From Erwinia piriflorinigrans CFBP 5888 (GTDB taxonomy: Bacteria > Pseudomonadota > Gammaproteobacteria > Enterobacterales > Enterobacteriaceae): a DNA stretch of 64,000 nt. The translations under genes were made by a program, and so were the position numbers. Location: NCBI RefSeq assembly GCF_001050515.1, contig NZ_CAHS01000015.1, forward strand, positions 806,001-870,000, given 5' to 3'. The notes under the pieces were generated by a model. It was not told the DNA's origin and did no database searches. It saw only the letters and a program-made list of their open reading frames with translations. Below, piece by piece: positions 41,891 to 51,164 of this stretch (position 1 is its first letter; the number at the start of each line of letters is the position of its first letter).

Positions 41891-42652
41891 TTATTGCGAA
41901 TCAATGTCGCCGAGATCGTTTTGGATCGCCGCCGCATTGGGGTTTTCCTGCGGGATTAACTTGCCATCGCTGGCGAGGAAATCATGATGCTGGAAGTAGG
42001 CTGCGCGAATAAACGCATAGGGATCATTTGAGTTTCTGACCACGGCGTCCGAGTCCAGCAGCTGGGCACGGGTTTCAATGCCTTCCACCACCCACTTACC
42101 GGCAGACATCCACCATGTCAACCAGCTGAACGGCGGATAAAGATAATCCACCATCCCGCCCACGTCTTCACGCGGCGTAAAGCCACCATAACCCGGGATT
42201 TCTACATAGGTGCCGTAACCTACGCCGTAGTGACCGAGGGTGCTGCCGAAAGCGCGGTTCTCTTCTTTTGCCAGTTTCGGGTTAGCCATGCTCGCCACGT
42301 CAATCAATCCCCCCATCCCTAACAGGGTATTCAGGAAGAAGCGGTTGAAGTGAACCATCGCCTTATAGGGATTTCCTTCGATGAAATAGTTGACCATTGA
42401 GGCAGGTTCGCCGAGGTTACTGGTAAAATTGCTCAGTCCGTTACGGGCAGGAAGCGGTAAATAATCACGCCATGCCACCGCAACCGGGCGCACAACATAC
42501 GGATCCAGAACATTGTAGTTAAAATTGAACATGGTCCGGTTGAAGCCTTCCAGCGGATCGGAGCGCCCTGCTGGTTCATCAGCCGTTGGCGAACTGGCAC
42601 AGCCCACCATCAGTACGCTTGCCAGCGCTAAGCCCGTCAGGCGATAGTTCAT
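41891..42652 (-). CDS. mlaA: Phospholipid-binding lipoprotein MlaA (VacJ)
   Basis: Outer-membrane lipoprotein that, with OmpC/OmpF, removes misplaced phospholipids from the outer leaflet and passes them to MlaC. 253 residues. The lipobox is LMVGC with Cys18. RSDPLEGFNRTMFNFNYNVLD and the GLIDVASMAN region, including the short helical loop important for pore function, are conserved. The last codons and the following bases contain a short tandem duplication (about 41882-41908) repeating ATTGATTCGCA. Confidence 0.95.
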   Translation of the reverse strand: MNYRLTGLALASVLMVGCASSPTADEPAGRSDPLEGFNRTMFNFNYNVLDPYVVRPVAVAWRDYLPLPARNGLSNFTSNLGEPASMVNYFIEGNPYKAMVHFNRFFLNTLLGMGGLIDVASMANPKLAKEENRAFGSTLGHYGVGYGTYVEIPGYGGFTPREDVGGMVDYLYPPFSWLTWWMSAGKWVVEGIETRAQLLDSDAVVRNSNDPYAFIRAAYFQHHDFLASDGKLIPQENPNAAAIQNDLGDIDSQ

Positions 42653-42691
42653 AGTTGTCTCCCAGTCCTGCTTTTTGTGAATTCTCGCCCG

Positions 42692-43897
42692 CTATTGTCG
42701 GTTTATGTCAACGGCAAGCTGCTGCTGACCCGCGAAGGGTGTTACCGCACTCAGTCCGAACCAGTCACCCGGTTGCGGCGTCGCGCTGCCGTCGCGCGAA
42801 ATGCGTACGCGCACCTGTAGCTGGCGCTGCGCGGATAACAAGCGCTCCGGCATCATGGCGTTACTGTCGTCCAGCGTGAGTGATAAAGGAAAGTGACTCA
42901 GCGGCACTTTTTTCACCGCCACGGGGATCGGCGAGTGGCCATCAGTCACAGAAATATACAACACTCCGCCCGGCTGTAACATTTTTTCTGCCGCATTTGA
43001 TAACCCGATGGTTAAAGCCAGCTGATTATTCTGTAAACCCGACGCGCTTTTGGCCTCGGCGATACTGCGCCGGATCATGGCGACCCGCCCATCTTCAGGC
43101 GGTAACAGCGGCAACATTTTTTGCCAGCCGGTGATTGCCCGGGCGTAATTTTGCAGACTGAAGTCATTAAATGCCAGTAATCCCAGCAGCCGTAGATTAC
43201 GATCATCATGGCTGAGCATTTCGTTCAGCATGGCACTCGCCTGGCGGTTATCCTGCGGGTCACTTGAGCGGGTCAGTACTTCCGCATAGCTTAGCCGCGC
43301 TTCAGCATTGGTTGGTGCCAGTTGCAGCGCGCGCCGGAAAGCCTGCGAGGCGGTAGTAGCATTGTTGAGTAACATGCCGAGGTGTCCGAGCAACATCCAG
43401 TCGTTAACATTATCAGGGGAATGCTGTAGCTCACTGCGAACACCCAGCGCCAGTCTTGCCAGCTGCTCCATCGTCAACGGACGAGCATTGGGGTCCATCG
43501 CCTGGGCGCGCAGCGCGGGCAGCTGGTTTTGTACCTGTTGCCAAACCATCAGCTGTTGCAGGCCCCCGGTCTTCAAGTAAATGCCGAGACTCACCAGCAG
43601 CAAGGCAACAACCCCCGGCAGCAATGCCCAGCGGCTTATCGGGTGTCGTTGCGCGGCGGGCTGTTCGGGTATGTCGAGCAGCAGGGTTTGTTGCAGCTCA
43701 CGCACCATTTCCGGCCGGCCGTCGACCACGCCCTGCGCCTCATCGTCTTCCAGTTCACGCAGACGCTGATGATAAAAGCGCTGATTTAACGTATCGCGAT
43801 CGGTGGTTGCGGCGCTGCCGCGACGATTGCCCGTCAGTAACACCAGCGCGCTGGCCGCCGCCAGCAGCAGCGCAATGGTTAGCCAAAATCCGCTCAT
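42692..43897 (-). CDS. ccmI: Cytochrome c maturation protein CcmI
   Basis: Apocytochrome c chaperone of 401 residues. Two membrane segments (start and about 90-110) flank a short leucine-zipper-like cytoplasmic loop; the C-terminal periplasmic part has TPR-like helices (NDWMLLGHLGMLLNN, PTNAEARLSYAEVL) and a C-terminal domain. In E. coli this region is fused to CcmH; here it is a separate gene whose ATG overlaps the ccmH stop by 4 bases. It is the last gene of the ccm operon. Confidence 0.92.
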   Translation of the reverse strand: MSGFWLTIALLLAAASALVLLTGNRRGSAATTDRDTLNQRFYHQRLRELEDDEAQGVVDGRPEMVRELQQTLLLDIPEQPAAQRHPISRWALLPGVVALLLVSLGIYLKTGGLQQLMVWQQVQNQLPALRAQAMDPNARPLTMEQLARLALGVRSELQHSPDNVNDWMLLGHLGMLLNNATTASQAFRRALQLAPTNAEARLSYAEVLTRSSDPQDNRQASAMLNEMLSHDDRNLRLLGLLAFNDFSLQNYARAITGWQKMLPLLPPEDGRVAMIRRSIAEAKSASGLQNNQLALTIGLSNAAEKMLQPGGVLYISVTDGHSPIPVAVKKVPLSHFPLSLTLDDSNAMMPERLLSAQRQLQVRVRISRDGSATPQPGDWFGLSAVTPFAGQQQLAVDINRQ

Positions 43898-44355
43898 GGT
43901 TGCTTCCCATTTTTGTGCAACAGCGCATTAAGCCGCCGTTGCTGCTCTGAGTCCAGTACAGGCGCTGTTCGCCGCTGGCGGCTGCGCAGAATAATCACCA
44001 GCGCACCGATGATGACAAATAGCAGCGGGCCAGCCCAGAGGATCAAGGTTGATGGAGTAAGCGGCGGCTGGTAGGAGACAAAATTGCCGTAGCGCGCCAC
44101 CATATATGCTTTGATCTGCTCTGGCGTCTGCCCGGCGCGCAGCAGCTGATACACCTTGAGCCGCATATCCCCAGCAATCATCGCATTCGAGTCGGCAATG
44201 CTGTTGTTCTGGCATTTAGGACAGCGCAGCGATTCAGTAAGATGGCGGTACTGTTGCTCCTGGGCAACGGAGTCAAACGGGTAAATATCAATGTTGTCGG
44301 CCTGCGCCAGAGCGCTAAACAGCAGCGCCAATAGCAGGATCAGGTAGCGCTTCAT
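43894..44355 (-). CDS. ccmH: Cytochrome c maturation thioreductant CcmH
   Basis: About 153 residues: signal peptide ending AQA, the periplasmic LRCPKCQN motif (Cys45 and Cys48) that reduces the apocytochrome CxxCH cysteines, and one C-terminal membrane helix. The start at 44355 (MKRYLILLLA) is preferred over the frame opening at 44409, since it yields a proper signal sequence. Short CcmH without the CcmI part is the ancestral arrangement; E. coli has them fused. Confidence 0.93.
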   Translation of the reverse strand: MKRYLILLLALLFSALAQADNIDIYPFDSVAQEQQYRHLTESLRCPKCQNNSIADSNAMIAGDMRLKVYQLLRAGQTPEQIKAYMVARYGNFVSYQPPLTPSTLILWAGPLLFVIIGALVIILRSRQRRTAPVLDSEQQRRLNALLHKNGKQP

Positions 44356-44909
44356 GCTCCCCCCTCCTGACTGTATTTCTGCCACAGCGGTTTCACCTGC
44401 TGGTTCCACACCCGCTCATTCAGGTCACCGGCGTGGCGATAGCGAATAATGCCGCGTCCGTCGATAAGGAAAGTTTCCGGTGCGCCGTACACGCCGAGAT
44501 CCAGCCCGAGCATGCCATCGCCATCATAGAGGCTTAAAGCATAAGGATTTCCCAGCGTGTTGAGCCAGTGAATGGCTTTCTGACGATCGTCCTTATAATT
44601 CAGCCCCACCACGCGCACACCTTGGGCGGCCAGCGAGTTGAGGTACTGATGTTCCGCACGGCAGGTCGGGCACCAGGTCGCCCAGACGTTCAGCAGCAGC
44701 GGTTTACCGTCCTTCAGCACCGACCGATCGAAGGTTTTACCTGGCTCATTCAGCGACTCCAGCTTAAATACCGGCACCGGCTTTCCCAGCAGCGCCGATT
44801 CCAGGCGCGTCGGATCGTCGCCGTCGGCATTGCGGTTAAGCTGCCATAACAACGTGGCGGCCAGCAGCAAAAACAGTACCAACGGAATATAGAGAACTTT
44901 CTTGCTCAT
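44352..44909 (-). CDS. dsbE: Thiol:disulfide interchange protein CcmG/DsbE
   Basis: Membrane-tethered periplasmic thioredoxin of 185 residues that keeps the apocytochrome c or CcmH thiols reduced. An N-terminal hydrophobic anchor (residues 5-23) precedes the thioredoxin fold with WATWCPTC (Cys80, Cys83). The acidic GVYGAPETFLIDGRGIIRYRH region and the cis-Pro context are typical. It overlaps ccmF by 4 bases. Confidence 0.95.
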   Translation of the reverse strand: MSKKVLYIPLVLFLLLAATLLWQLNRNADGDDPTRLESALLGKPVPVFKLESLNEPGKTFDRSVLKDGKPLLLNVWATWCPTCRAEHQYLNSLAAQGVRVVGLNYKDDRQKAIHWLNTLGNPYALSLYDGDGMLGLDLGVYGAPETFLIDGRGIIRYRHAGDLNERVWNQQVKPLWQKYSQEGGA

Positions 44910-46861
44910 CGCGCTTCCTTAGGCGTTTTGTTACGCGTACGGTAGCGCGGGTCCAGCAGGCAGAACACGCCACCCAGCGCCATAAACACCCCGCCAAACC
45001 AAATCCAGCGTACAAAAGGTTTGTAATAGAGGCGTACCGCCCATGAGTCACCGTCCAGCTCTTCGCCCAGTGCAGCATAGAGATCGCGGGTAAAACCACC
45101 GTCAATCGCCGCCTCCGTCATCATGGCGCGCGCCACGCTGTAGTAGCGTTTTTCAGCGCGCAGCGTGGCTTCGTAATGACCGTTGCGCGTGACGTCAATC
45201 AGGCCAACGCCGCCGGAATAGTTTGGCCCCTGTAGGCGGTCAACATCGCGAAACGTAAAGTGATAATTGTTGATATCCACGCTGTCCCCAGCCTTCATAC
45301 GCACATCGCGCTCGACGCTGTAGTTCTGACTGAAGGCAATGCCAATCACCGTCACCGCCACGCCGAGATGGCCCAGCACCATGCCCCAGTGGCTGCGCGA
45401 CAGATGGCGCAAACCGCTGAAGAAGCGATGACGGTGGGTGGCGCGTTCGTGCAGCTCCATCAGCGTCAGGATAATCACCCACAGCGCCATCAGCAGCCCC
45501 ACGACCGTCATCGCCTCAATGCGATCCTGCATTAGCCACGGCAGCAGGATCGACAGTAGCAGCGTCACCACCAGCGCCAGCCCCAGCCGTTTCCACAGTT
45601 TCTGCGGCTCATCACGACGCCAGCGCACCAGCGGCCCGATGCCGAGCAGTAGTGCCAGCGGCGCCATCAGCCAGGTGAAAAGCGTATTAAAGAACGGCTC
45701 GCCGATGGAGATCGTGCCAAGACCGAGCTGTTTATGCACCAGCGGCAGCAGCGTACCCAGCAACACCACCAGCATGGCAGCCATCAGCAGCACGTTATTC
45801 CCCAGCAGGAAAGATTCTCGCGACCAGACTTCATTCTGTACCCGGCTGCGCACCTTGCCGCCCTTAATGGCGTACAGCAGGAGCGATCCGCCGATGACGA
45901 TAATCAAAAAGGCGAGAATAAACATGCCGCGTGCCGGATCGGAGGCAAAGGCGTGTACCGACACCAGCACCCCGGAGCGCACCAGAAAAGTGCCTAACAG
46001 GCTGAGGGAAAAGGCGGTAATCGCCAGCAGCACGGTCCAGGCTTTAAAGGTGCCGCGTTTTTCAGTGACGGCCAGCGAATGGATCAGCGCCGTACCGGCC
46101 AGCCACGGCATAAATGAGGCGTTTTCTACCGGGTCCCAGAACCACCATCCGCCCCAGCCGAGTTCGTAGTAAGCCCACGCAGAGCCCAGCACAATGCCGA
46201 TAGTCAGAAAGACCCAGGCGGCCGTCGTCCACGGACGCGACCAGCGAGCCCAGGCCGTATCCAGCCGCCCGGCTAACAGCGAAGCGATCGCAAAAGCAAA
46301 CGCCACCGAGAAACCGACGTAGCCCATATACAGCAGCGGCGGATGGAAGATCAGCCCAATATCCTGCAACATCGGGTTGAGATCGCTGCCATCAATGGGA
46401 AAATTCGGTAACGTGCGGCTAAACGGGTTAGAGGTCAGGGTGATAAACAGCAGAAAACCGAGATTAATCATGCCCATTACCGCCAACACGCGAGCAATCG
46501 CCTCCAGCGGCATAGTGCGGCTAAGCAGCGCCACCGCCAGCGTCCAGCCGCTGAGCAGTAAGACCCACAGCAGCAGCGAGCCTTCATGCGCTCCCCAGGT
46601 AGCAGCAACACGATAATAAACCGGCAGCAGCGTATTGGAGTTAGTGGCCACATAGGTGACGCTGAAATCATTCACCACAAAAGCGTGCACGAGGATCAAA
46701 AAGGCAGCGGCGATGCAGGCAAACAGCGCGTATGACAGCGGCCGTGCCAGCCCCATCAGCCGCAGATCCTGACGCGCCGCGCCCCATAGTGGATAGACGC
46801 TAAGCAGCAGTGACAGCGCCAGCGCCAGGCACAGCAGGAAACTACCAATCTCCGGTATCAT
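44906..46861 (-). CDS. ccmF: Heme lyase subunit CcmF
   Basis: Large polytopic membrane protein (651 residues, about 15 hydrophobic segments) that attaches heme to apocytochrome c together with CcmH and CcmI. The WWD motif is visible as [20 protein letters not shown], and the family start ([20 protein letters not shown]) is intact. Conserved histidines flank the WWD domain ([12 protein letters not shown] upstream). It overlaps ccmE by 4 bases. Confidence 0.96.
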   Translation of the reverse strand: MIPEIGSFLLCLALALSLLLSVYPLWGAARQDLRLMGLARPLSYALFACIAAAFLILVHAFVVNDFSVTYVATNSNTLLPVYYRVAATWGAHEGSLLLWVLLLSGWTLAVALLSRTMPLEAIARVLAVMGMINLGFLLFITLTSNPFSRTLPNFPIDGSDLNPMLQDIGLIFHPPLLYMGYVGFSVAFAFAIASLLAGRLDTAWARWSRPWTTAAWVFLTIGIVLGSAWAYYELGWGGWWFWDPVENASFMPWLAGTALIHSLAVTEKRGTFKAWTVLLAITAFSLSLLGTFLVRSGVLVSVHAFASDPARGMFILAFLIIVIGGSLLLYAIKGGKVRSRVQNEVWSRESFLLGNNVLLMAAMLVVLLGTLLPLVHKQLGLGTISIGEPFFNTLFTWLMAPLALLLGIGPLVRWRRDEPQKLWKRLGLALVVTLLLSILLPWLMQDRIEAMTVVGLLMALWVIILTLMELHERATHRHRFFSGLRHLSRSHWGMVLGHLGVAVTVIGIAFSQNYSVERDVRMKAGDSVDINNYHFTFRDVDRLQGPNYSGGVGLIDVTRNGHYEATLRAEKRYYSVARAMMTEAAIDGGFTRDLYAALGEELDGDSWAVRLYYKPFVRWIWFGGVFMALGGVFCLLDPRYRTRNKTPKEAR

Positions 46862-47340
46862 GACGGCCTCGCGCTGTTATCGCCGACGACCTGAGCAGGC
46901 TGATTCTTTTTCATGGCATCTTCTATTTCCGGCGGGGTATATTTTTCATCGTGCTTCGCTAATACCTCTTTGGCGATAACGTGAGTGGCGTCCTGTAATA
47001 CGCCCTGCGCCACCACACCCTGCCCTTCCCGGAACAGATCTGGCAGGATGCCATCATAGCTGACGCTAATCACTCCGCTGGCATCATACAGTTTGAATAC
47101 CACCTGCAAGGTATGCGGATCGCGCTTAACGCTGCCCGGCATCACCATACCGCCCACGCGCAGGCGCTGGCCCGCATCCGGCTTTTGCTGCCGATCCCCT
47201 TTACCATTGATAATTTCACTTGGGGTATAAAACAGATCGATATTGGAACGCAGGGCGTACATCACCAACGCCGTTGCCAGCCCCAGTCCGACCAGCACCA
47301 GCATCACCAATATCAGGCGATTTTTGCGACGGGGATTCAC
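46858..47340 (-). CDS. ccmE: Periplasmic heme chaperone CcmE
   Basis: Membrane-anchored OB-fold protein of 160 residues that carries heme covalently on His130, in [13 protein letters not shown], to CcmF. The N-terminal membrane anchor (10-29) and [15 protein letters not shown] are conserved. The frame overlaps ccmD and ccmF by 4 bases each, so the whole cluster is tightly coupled. Confidence 0.96.
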   Translation of the reverse strand: MNPRRKNRLILVMLVLVGLGLATALVMYALRSNIDLFYTPSEIINGKGDRQQKPDAGQRLRVGGMVMPGSVKRDPHTLQVVFKLYDASGVISVSYDGILPDLFREGQGVVAQGVLQDATHVIAKEVLAKHDEKYTPPEIEDAMKKNQPAQVVGDNSARPS

Positions 47341-47570
47341 GCGCGATCTTCCTTAGCGGCCTGCGCCGCCTTTTTTTCTTTTACCGCACGGATGCGCTGC
47401 TCACGCGCCTGACGCTGGCGGATGTCGGCCAACAGACGACGGCGCTGCCAACAGGTATGCACCAGCAGCACAGCAAGCGGGATCAGGGTACAGGCGACGG
47501 CCAGCCAGACGTAGAAGGCATAGCCCCCCATCGCGAAGAAAGCCTGCCACGAAGAGAAAGCGGGCGTCAT
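47337..47570 (-). CDS. ccmD: Heme exporter protein CcmD
   Basis: Small single-span membrane protein of 77 residues that helps release holo-CcmE from CcmABC. It begins [22 protein letters not shown] as in E. coli, followed by one hydrophobic helix and a basic, Arg/Lys-rich cytoplasmic tail. The frame is open from 47609, but the internal Met at 47570 is the conserved start. Confidence 0.93.
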   Translation of the reverse strand: MTPAFSSWQAFFAMGGYAFYVWLAVACTLIPLAVLLVHTCWQRRRLLADIRQRQAREQRIRAVKEKKAAQAAKEDRA

Positions 47571-48310
47571 ACTTTTCGCCCTCTCTTCGCGGCCAGCTCT
47601 GACACCCACGGGCGATGACGTTCAGCCTGTAGCAGCAGGTTACGCAGGCGCATCAGCGTCAGGGCAATAAACACCAGCAGATAGCCGAGCACCGACCAGC
47701 GCAGCGGCGTGCGCATGCTGGGGTCGATAGCCTGCTGTAACACGCCGGAAGAGCCCTGGTGCAGGGTATTCCACCACTGCACCGAGTAGTGGATCACCGG
47801 CAGATTGACCACGCCAACCAGGATCAGAATACCGGCAGCTCGGGCTGCCATACGACGATCGTCGACCGCGTGATACAGCGCTATCGTACCCATATAAAGG
47901 AACAGCAGCACCAGTTCGGAAGTCAGACGCGCATCCCAGATCCACCAGGTTCCCCACATCGGTTTCCCCCAGGCGGAGCCGGTGACCAGCGCGATAAAGG
48001 TGAACACCGCTCCAACCGGAGCCATCGCCATTGCAGCGAGGTCGGCGGTTTTCCACTGCCACACCAGCCCGATCAGCGCGGCAATCGCCATCGATGCATA
48101 AATGCCCATCGACCACATCGCGGCAGGAACATGGAGGTAAATAATGCGATAGCTGTTGCCCTGCTGATAATCAGGGGGAGCAAACCCGAACCCCCATCCC
48201 CAGCCGAGCAGCAAGGCTGCTACGCCAGGAATGGCAAAACACGGCACAAAACGCCCGCATAACTGATACAGCCGCTCCGGCTTGCCCTGTTGATGTATCC
48301 ATTTCCACAT
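47567..48310 (-). CDS. ccmC: Heme exporter protein CcmC
   Basis: Six-span membrane protein of 247 residues that loads heme onto CcmE. The tryptophan-rich WWD motif is KPMWGTWWIWDARLTSELVLLF, and conserved histidines lie in IIYLHVPAAMWSMG and VIHYSVQWWNTLHQG. The start at 48310 (MWKWIHQQ) matches the E. coli N-terminus. It follows ccmB after an 89-base gap, the only sizable gap in the operon. Confidence 0.95.
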   Translation of the reverse strand: MWKWIHQQGKPERLYQLCGRFVPCFAIPGVAALLLGWGWGFGFAPPDYQQGNSYRIIYLHVPAAMWSMGIYASMAIAALIGLVWQWKTADLAAMAMAPVGAVFTFIALVTGSAWGKPMWGTWWIWDARLTSELVLLFLYMGTIALYHAVDDRRMAARAAGILILVGVVNLPVIHYSVQWWNTLHQGSSGVLQQAIDPSMRTPLRWSVLGYLLVFIALTLMRLRNLLLQAERHRPWVSELAAKRGRKV

Positions 48311-48399
48311 TATTATCTTGCCCACAATAAAAGTTAATCCGTGCGGTTAATTCAGTGACAGCGATCACGCATTGGTTCTGTTTTTTTCTTATCAGTCAG

Positions 48400-49059
48400 T
48401 TAGTTAACGCTTATTCGTAAAGCTGTGGCGGTGGCAAAGGGCGCGAGGACGGCGCTACCTGCCAGAATAGCGCCAAGAATCGCCAGATAGCCGCCAATCG
48501 CCAGCCCCTGCTCTGCGGCATCAATGGCCGCACTGGCAAAAATCAGCACCGGCACCGCCAGCGGCAGGACCAGTAAGCTGAGTAAAACCCCTCCGCGACG
48601 TAACCCCACCGTCAGGCCAACGCCAATCGCGCCAATCAGGCTGAGCGTTGGTGTACCGAGTAATAACGTCAGCGCCACCGCACGCCAGCTGGCAAAATCC
48701 AGCGCCAGCAGCAGCGCGATAAGCGGCGACAACAGAAGCAGCGGCAGCCCGGTAACCAGCCAGTGAGCGACCACCTTACTCAACACGATTAACGGCAGCG
48801 GCACGGGCAGCAGCAGCAGCTGTTCCAGCGAACCATCGAGAAAATCATCGCGGAACAGCCGCTCCAGCGCCAGCAGCGAGGAGAGCAGCGCCGCCACCCA
48901 AACAATACCGGGCGCAATGCGCGCCAGCAGCTGAGGGTCTGCACCAATGCCTAAAGGAAACAGCGTGATCACAATCAGAAAGAACCAAAGCGGGTTGAGG
49001 ATTTCCGCAGTGCTGCGAAACGCAATGCGTAATTCCCGTTTCAGTACGGCTAAGAACAT
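48400..49059 (-). CDS. ccmB: Heme exporter protein CcmB
   Basis: Membrane subunit of the CcmAB ABC transporter, 219 residues and about six hydrophobic segments. [16 protein letters not shown] at the start and LERLFRDDFLDGSLEQLLLLP are family signatures. With CcmA it powers release of holo-CcmE. The start codon overlaps the ccmA stop by one base at 49059. Confidence 0.95.
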   Translation of the reverse strand: MFLAVLKRELRIAFRSTAEILNPLWFFLIVITLFPLGIGADPQLLARIAPGIVWVAALLSSLLALERLFRDDFLDGSLEQLLLLPVPLPLIVLSKVVAHWLVTGLPLLLLSPLIALLLALDFASWRAVALTLLLGTPTLSLIGAIGVGLTVGLRRGGVLLSLLVLPLAVPVLIFASAAIDAAEQGLAIGGYLAILGAILAGSAVLAPFATATALRISVN

Positions 49060-49673
49060 CAGCCTTCCCCCGCCGTGAGGCAAATGCGACGCAGATTGCG
49101 CACCGAGGCGGGCAGTTCTTGGTGTGTGGTCAGCACAACGGCACCGCCCTGCTGCGTATGCCGCGCAAACTGCGTCATCAGCTTTTCCACCCCGGATTTG
49201 TCGATCGCCGTCAGTGGCTCATCAAGTATCCATAGCGGCGCCGGGCTTAGCCAGAGACGAGCCGCCGCGACGCGACGCTGCTGACCAGCCGAGAGTTGTG
49301 CTACCGGCAGGTCTTCATAGCCGATCAGGTCAACCTGCTCCAGAGCGTGCCACAGTTCATCCTGTGGACGATGCGCGTACCAGAAACTGAGATTTTCGTA
49401 AGGAGTCAGCTGCGCCTTAATGCCGGGCTGATGCCCGAGGTATAACAGGCTGGCATGATAGTTTTCACGCTGATGTTGAATACGCTGCTGCTGCCAGAGC
49501 ACTTCGCCCTGCTCTGCTTGGCTCAGTCCGGTGAGGATACGCAGCAGGGAGGTTTTACCCACGCCGTTCGGGCCTTCCACCTGCACAATATCGCCCGGCG
49601 ACACGGTGAAACTGAGATCGCTAAACAGCGCACGCTCGTCGCGCAGACATGTCAGATTTCGGGCTGCCAGCAT
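49059..49673 (-). CDS. ccmA: Heme exporter ATP-binding protein CcmA
   Basis: Cytoplasmic ATPase of CcmAB, 204 residues. The Walker A motif is [13 protein letters not shown], the signature is [13 protein letters not shown], and Walker B is [12 protein letters not shown]. It is the first gene of the ccm operon. The frame is open to 49742, but MLAARNLTC at 49673 matches the family start; the ribosome site there is weak. The operon promoter should lie in 49674-49833. Confidence 0.94.
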   Translation of the reverse strand: MLAARNLTCLRDERALFSDLSFTVSPGDIVQVEGPNGVGKTSLLRILTGLSQAEQGEVLWQQQRIQHQRENYHASLLYLGHQPGIKAQLTPYENLSFWYAHRPQDELWHALEQVDLIGYEDLPVAQLSAGQQRRVAAARLWLSPAPLWILDEPLTAIDKSGVEKLMTQFARHTQQGGAVVLTTHQELPASVRNLRRICLTAGEG

Positions 49674-49833
49674 AGAGGGAGAGTCATATCTTGTTAAATT
49701 TATTGGTGGATAGTAGCACAAACATTGTGACAACTGCATCAAGCCAGACGGAGGATCCGAGGGCTGCCAACTTAACGAACGGCATAATACCCGCTACGCT
49801 TAGAGGCAAACCAGTTCCTTTGGAGGGGAAACG

Positions 49834-50748
49834 ATGAGTAGCACACAAAACGATAAAAATCAGGTAGAAAGTGAGGAAGGTTCCCAGGGCGCAGCGATCG
49901 AAGTGGACGAAGAGGCATTACCCTCTCGGGCTGCGGCCATACATGAACAAATCCGTCAGGAGGGAGAAAAAGAGCTGGAGCGCGACGGGTTGGCATTGCT
50001 TTTTTCTGCACTGGCGGCGGGCCTGTCGATGGGCGCATCCCTGATGGCAAAAGGCGTATTCCAGGCCCATCTGCATGGCATACCCGGTGCTTTTCTGCTG
50101 GAAAACCTCGGCTACACCTTTGGTTTTATTATTGTGATCATGGCCCGGCAACAGCTGTTCACTGAAAACACCGTCACCGCCGTGCTGCCGGTCATGCACA
50201 AGCCCAGTAGCGGCAATTTGTTGCTGCTTTTACGCCTGTGGGGACTGGTACTGTGTGGTAACCTGGCGGGTACTGCGCTGGCAGCGCTGGCGTTTAACCA
50301 TATGCCGATTTTTGATGAGACCGTCCGCAGCGCATTTGTCAGCATCAGTCAGAAGGTGATGGAAAATACGCCTGGTGAAATGTTTGCCAACGCGGTGGTA
50401 TCCGGCTGGATTATCGCCACGATGGTATGGATGTTCCCGTCGGCCGGTGCGGCAAAAATCTGGGTGATCGTCCTGATGACCTGGCTGGTGGCGCTGGGCG
50501 ACCTGACGCATATTGTCGTCGGATCGGTAGAGATCTTCTATCTGGTCTTCAACGGTGAGATCCCGTGGCAGCAGTTTATCTGGCCGTTCGCCCTCCCCAC
50601 GCTGGCGGGTAATATCATTGGCGGCACCTTTATTTTCGCGCTGATTAGCCATGCACAGATCCGTAATGATATGAGTAACAAGGCGAAAGCTAAAGCGGCG
50701 GCAGAAGCAAAACAACAGCAGGAAAGGACAAGGAGTAAAGCGGATTAA
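49834..50748 (+). CDS. yfdC: Formate/nitrite transporter family protein YfdC
   Basis: FNT-family inner-membrane channel protein of 304 residues. A long charged cytosolic N-terminus (about residues 1-50) precedes six hydrophobic helices with ARQQLFTENTVTAVLP and VSGWIIATMVWM, FNT hallmarks. YfdC proteins are distant from FocA and NirC and their substrate is uncertain. It follows a good ribosome site, TTGGAGGG. Its neighbour argW, as in E. coli, supports the call. Confidence 0.93.
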   Translation: MSSTQNDKNQVESEEGSQGAAIEVDEEALPSRAAAIHEQIRQEGEKELERDGLALLFSALAAGLSMGASLMAKGVFQAHLHGIPGAFLLENLGYTFGFIIVIMARQQLFTENTVTAVLPVMHKPSSGNLLLLLRLWGLVLCGNLAGTALAALAFNHMPIFDETVRSAFVSISQKVMENTPGEMFANAVVSGWIIATMVWMFPSAGAAKIWVIVLMTWLVALGDLTHIVVGSVEIFYLVFNGEIPWQQFIWPFALPTLAGNIIGGTFIFALISHAQIRNDMSNKAKAKAAAEAKQQQERTRSKAD

Positions 50749-50905
50749 GGCGAAGATGCATTACAGCCGTTAAATCCGTTTCCATTCAGTGCCACGCAGG
50801 GCAAACACGAACAGCATAAATGGGTTCAACACGCCTGGTTCGGGTTGCTGTGGGATCTGAATGGCTTTGCATCCACAATAAAGCGGGGCTGCTATAATGT
50901 AAGGC

Positions 50906-50935
50906 TTGAAAAAACATGAGCCTTTACGCTAGGAT
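50906..50935 (+). promoter_or_regulatory. tRNA-Arg promoter
   Basis: TTGAAA (-35) at 50906-50911 and TAGGAT (-10) at 50930-50935 with an 18-base spacer. A GC-rich discriminator (GCGCCCC) follows, as expected for a stringently controlled stable-RNA promoter. A perfect TATAAT also occurs upstream at 50893-50898. Confidence 0.6.
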
Positions 50936-50972
50936 AGCGCCCCGGTTTAGCCGTTATGCGCCGCATCTCGAC

Positions 50973-51047
50973 GTCTCCTTAGTTAAATGGATATAACGAG
51001 CCCCTCCTAAGGGCTAGTTGCAGGTTCGATTCCTGCAGGGGACACCA
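50973..51047 (+). tRNA. argW: tRNA-Arg (anticodon CCU)
   Basis: A 75-base cloverleaf with encoded CCA end. The acceptor stem pairs GTCTCCT with AGGGGAC, allowing one G-U. The anticodon loop is CTCCTAA with anticodon CCT, and the T arm is GCAGGTTCGATTCCTGC. It lies downstream of yfdC exactly as argW does in E. coli, a well known attachment site for phages and integrative elements. The tRNA 3' half is directly followed by relic repeats and an IS remnant. Confidence 0.97.
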
Positions 51048-51160
51048 TTTCATCGTTCGCCACCCTCCGCAGTAGTTCGCAAAAACCCTTTAAACTCAAG
51101 CATCACCTAAATTTTTAGTTCGCCATAGTTCGTAATCGTTCGTTGACAGCTGCACGCTTA
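51048..51160 (+). repeat. GTTCG-repeat tract next to argW
   Basis: Five copies of GTTCG lie within 88 bases (51055, 51075, 51118, 51128, 51138), several as AGTTCG(C/T). They begin 8 bases after the tRNA end, between it and the IS remnant. No integrase gene remains. They may be integrase arm-binding sites left by an element that once integrated at argW; this is inference. Confidence 0.5.
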
Positions 51161-51164
51161 AGCG

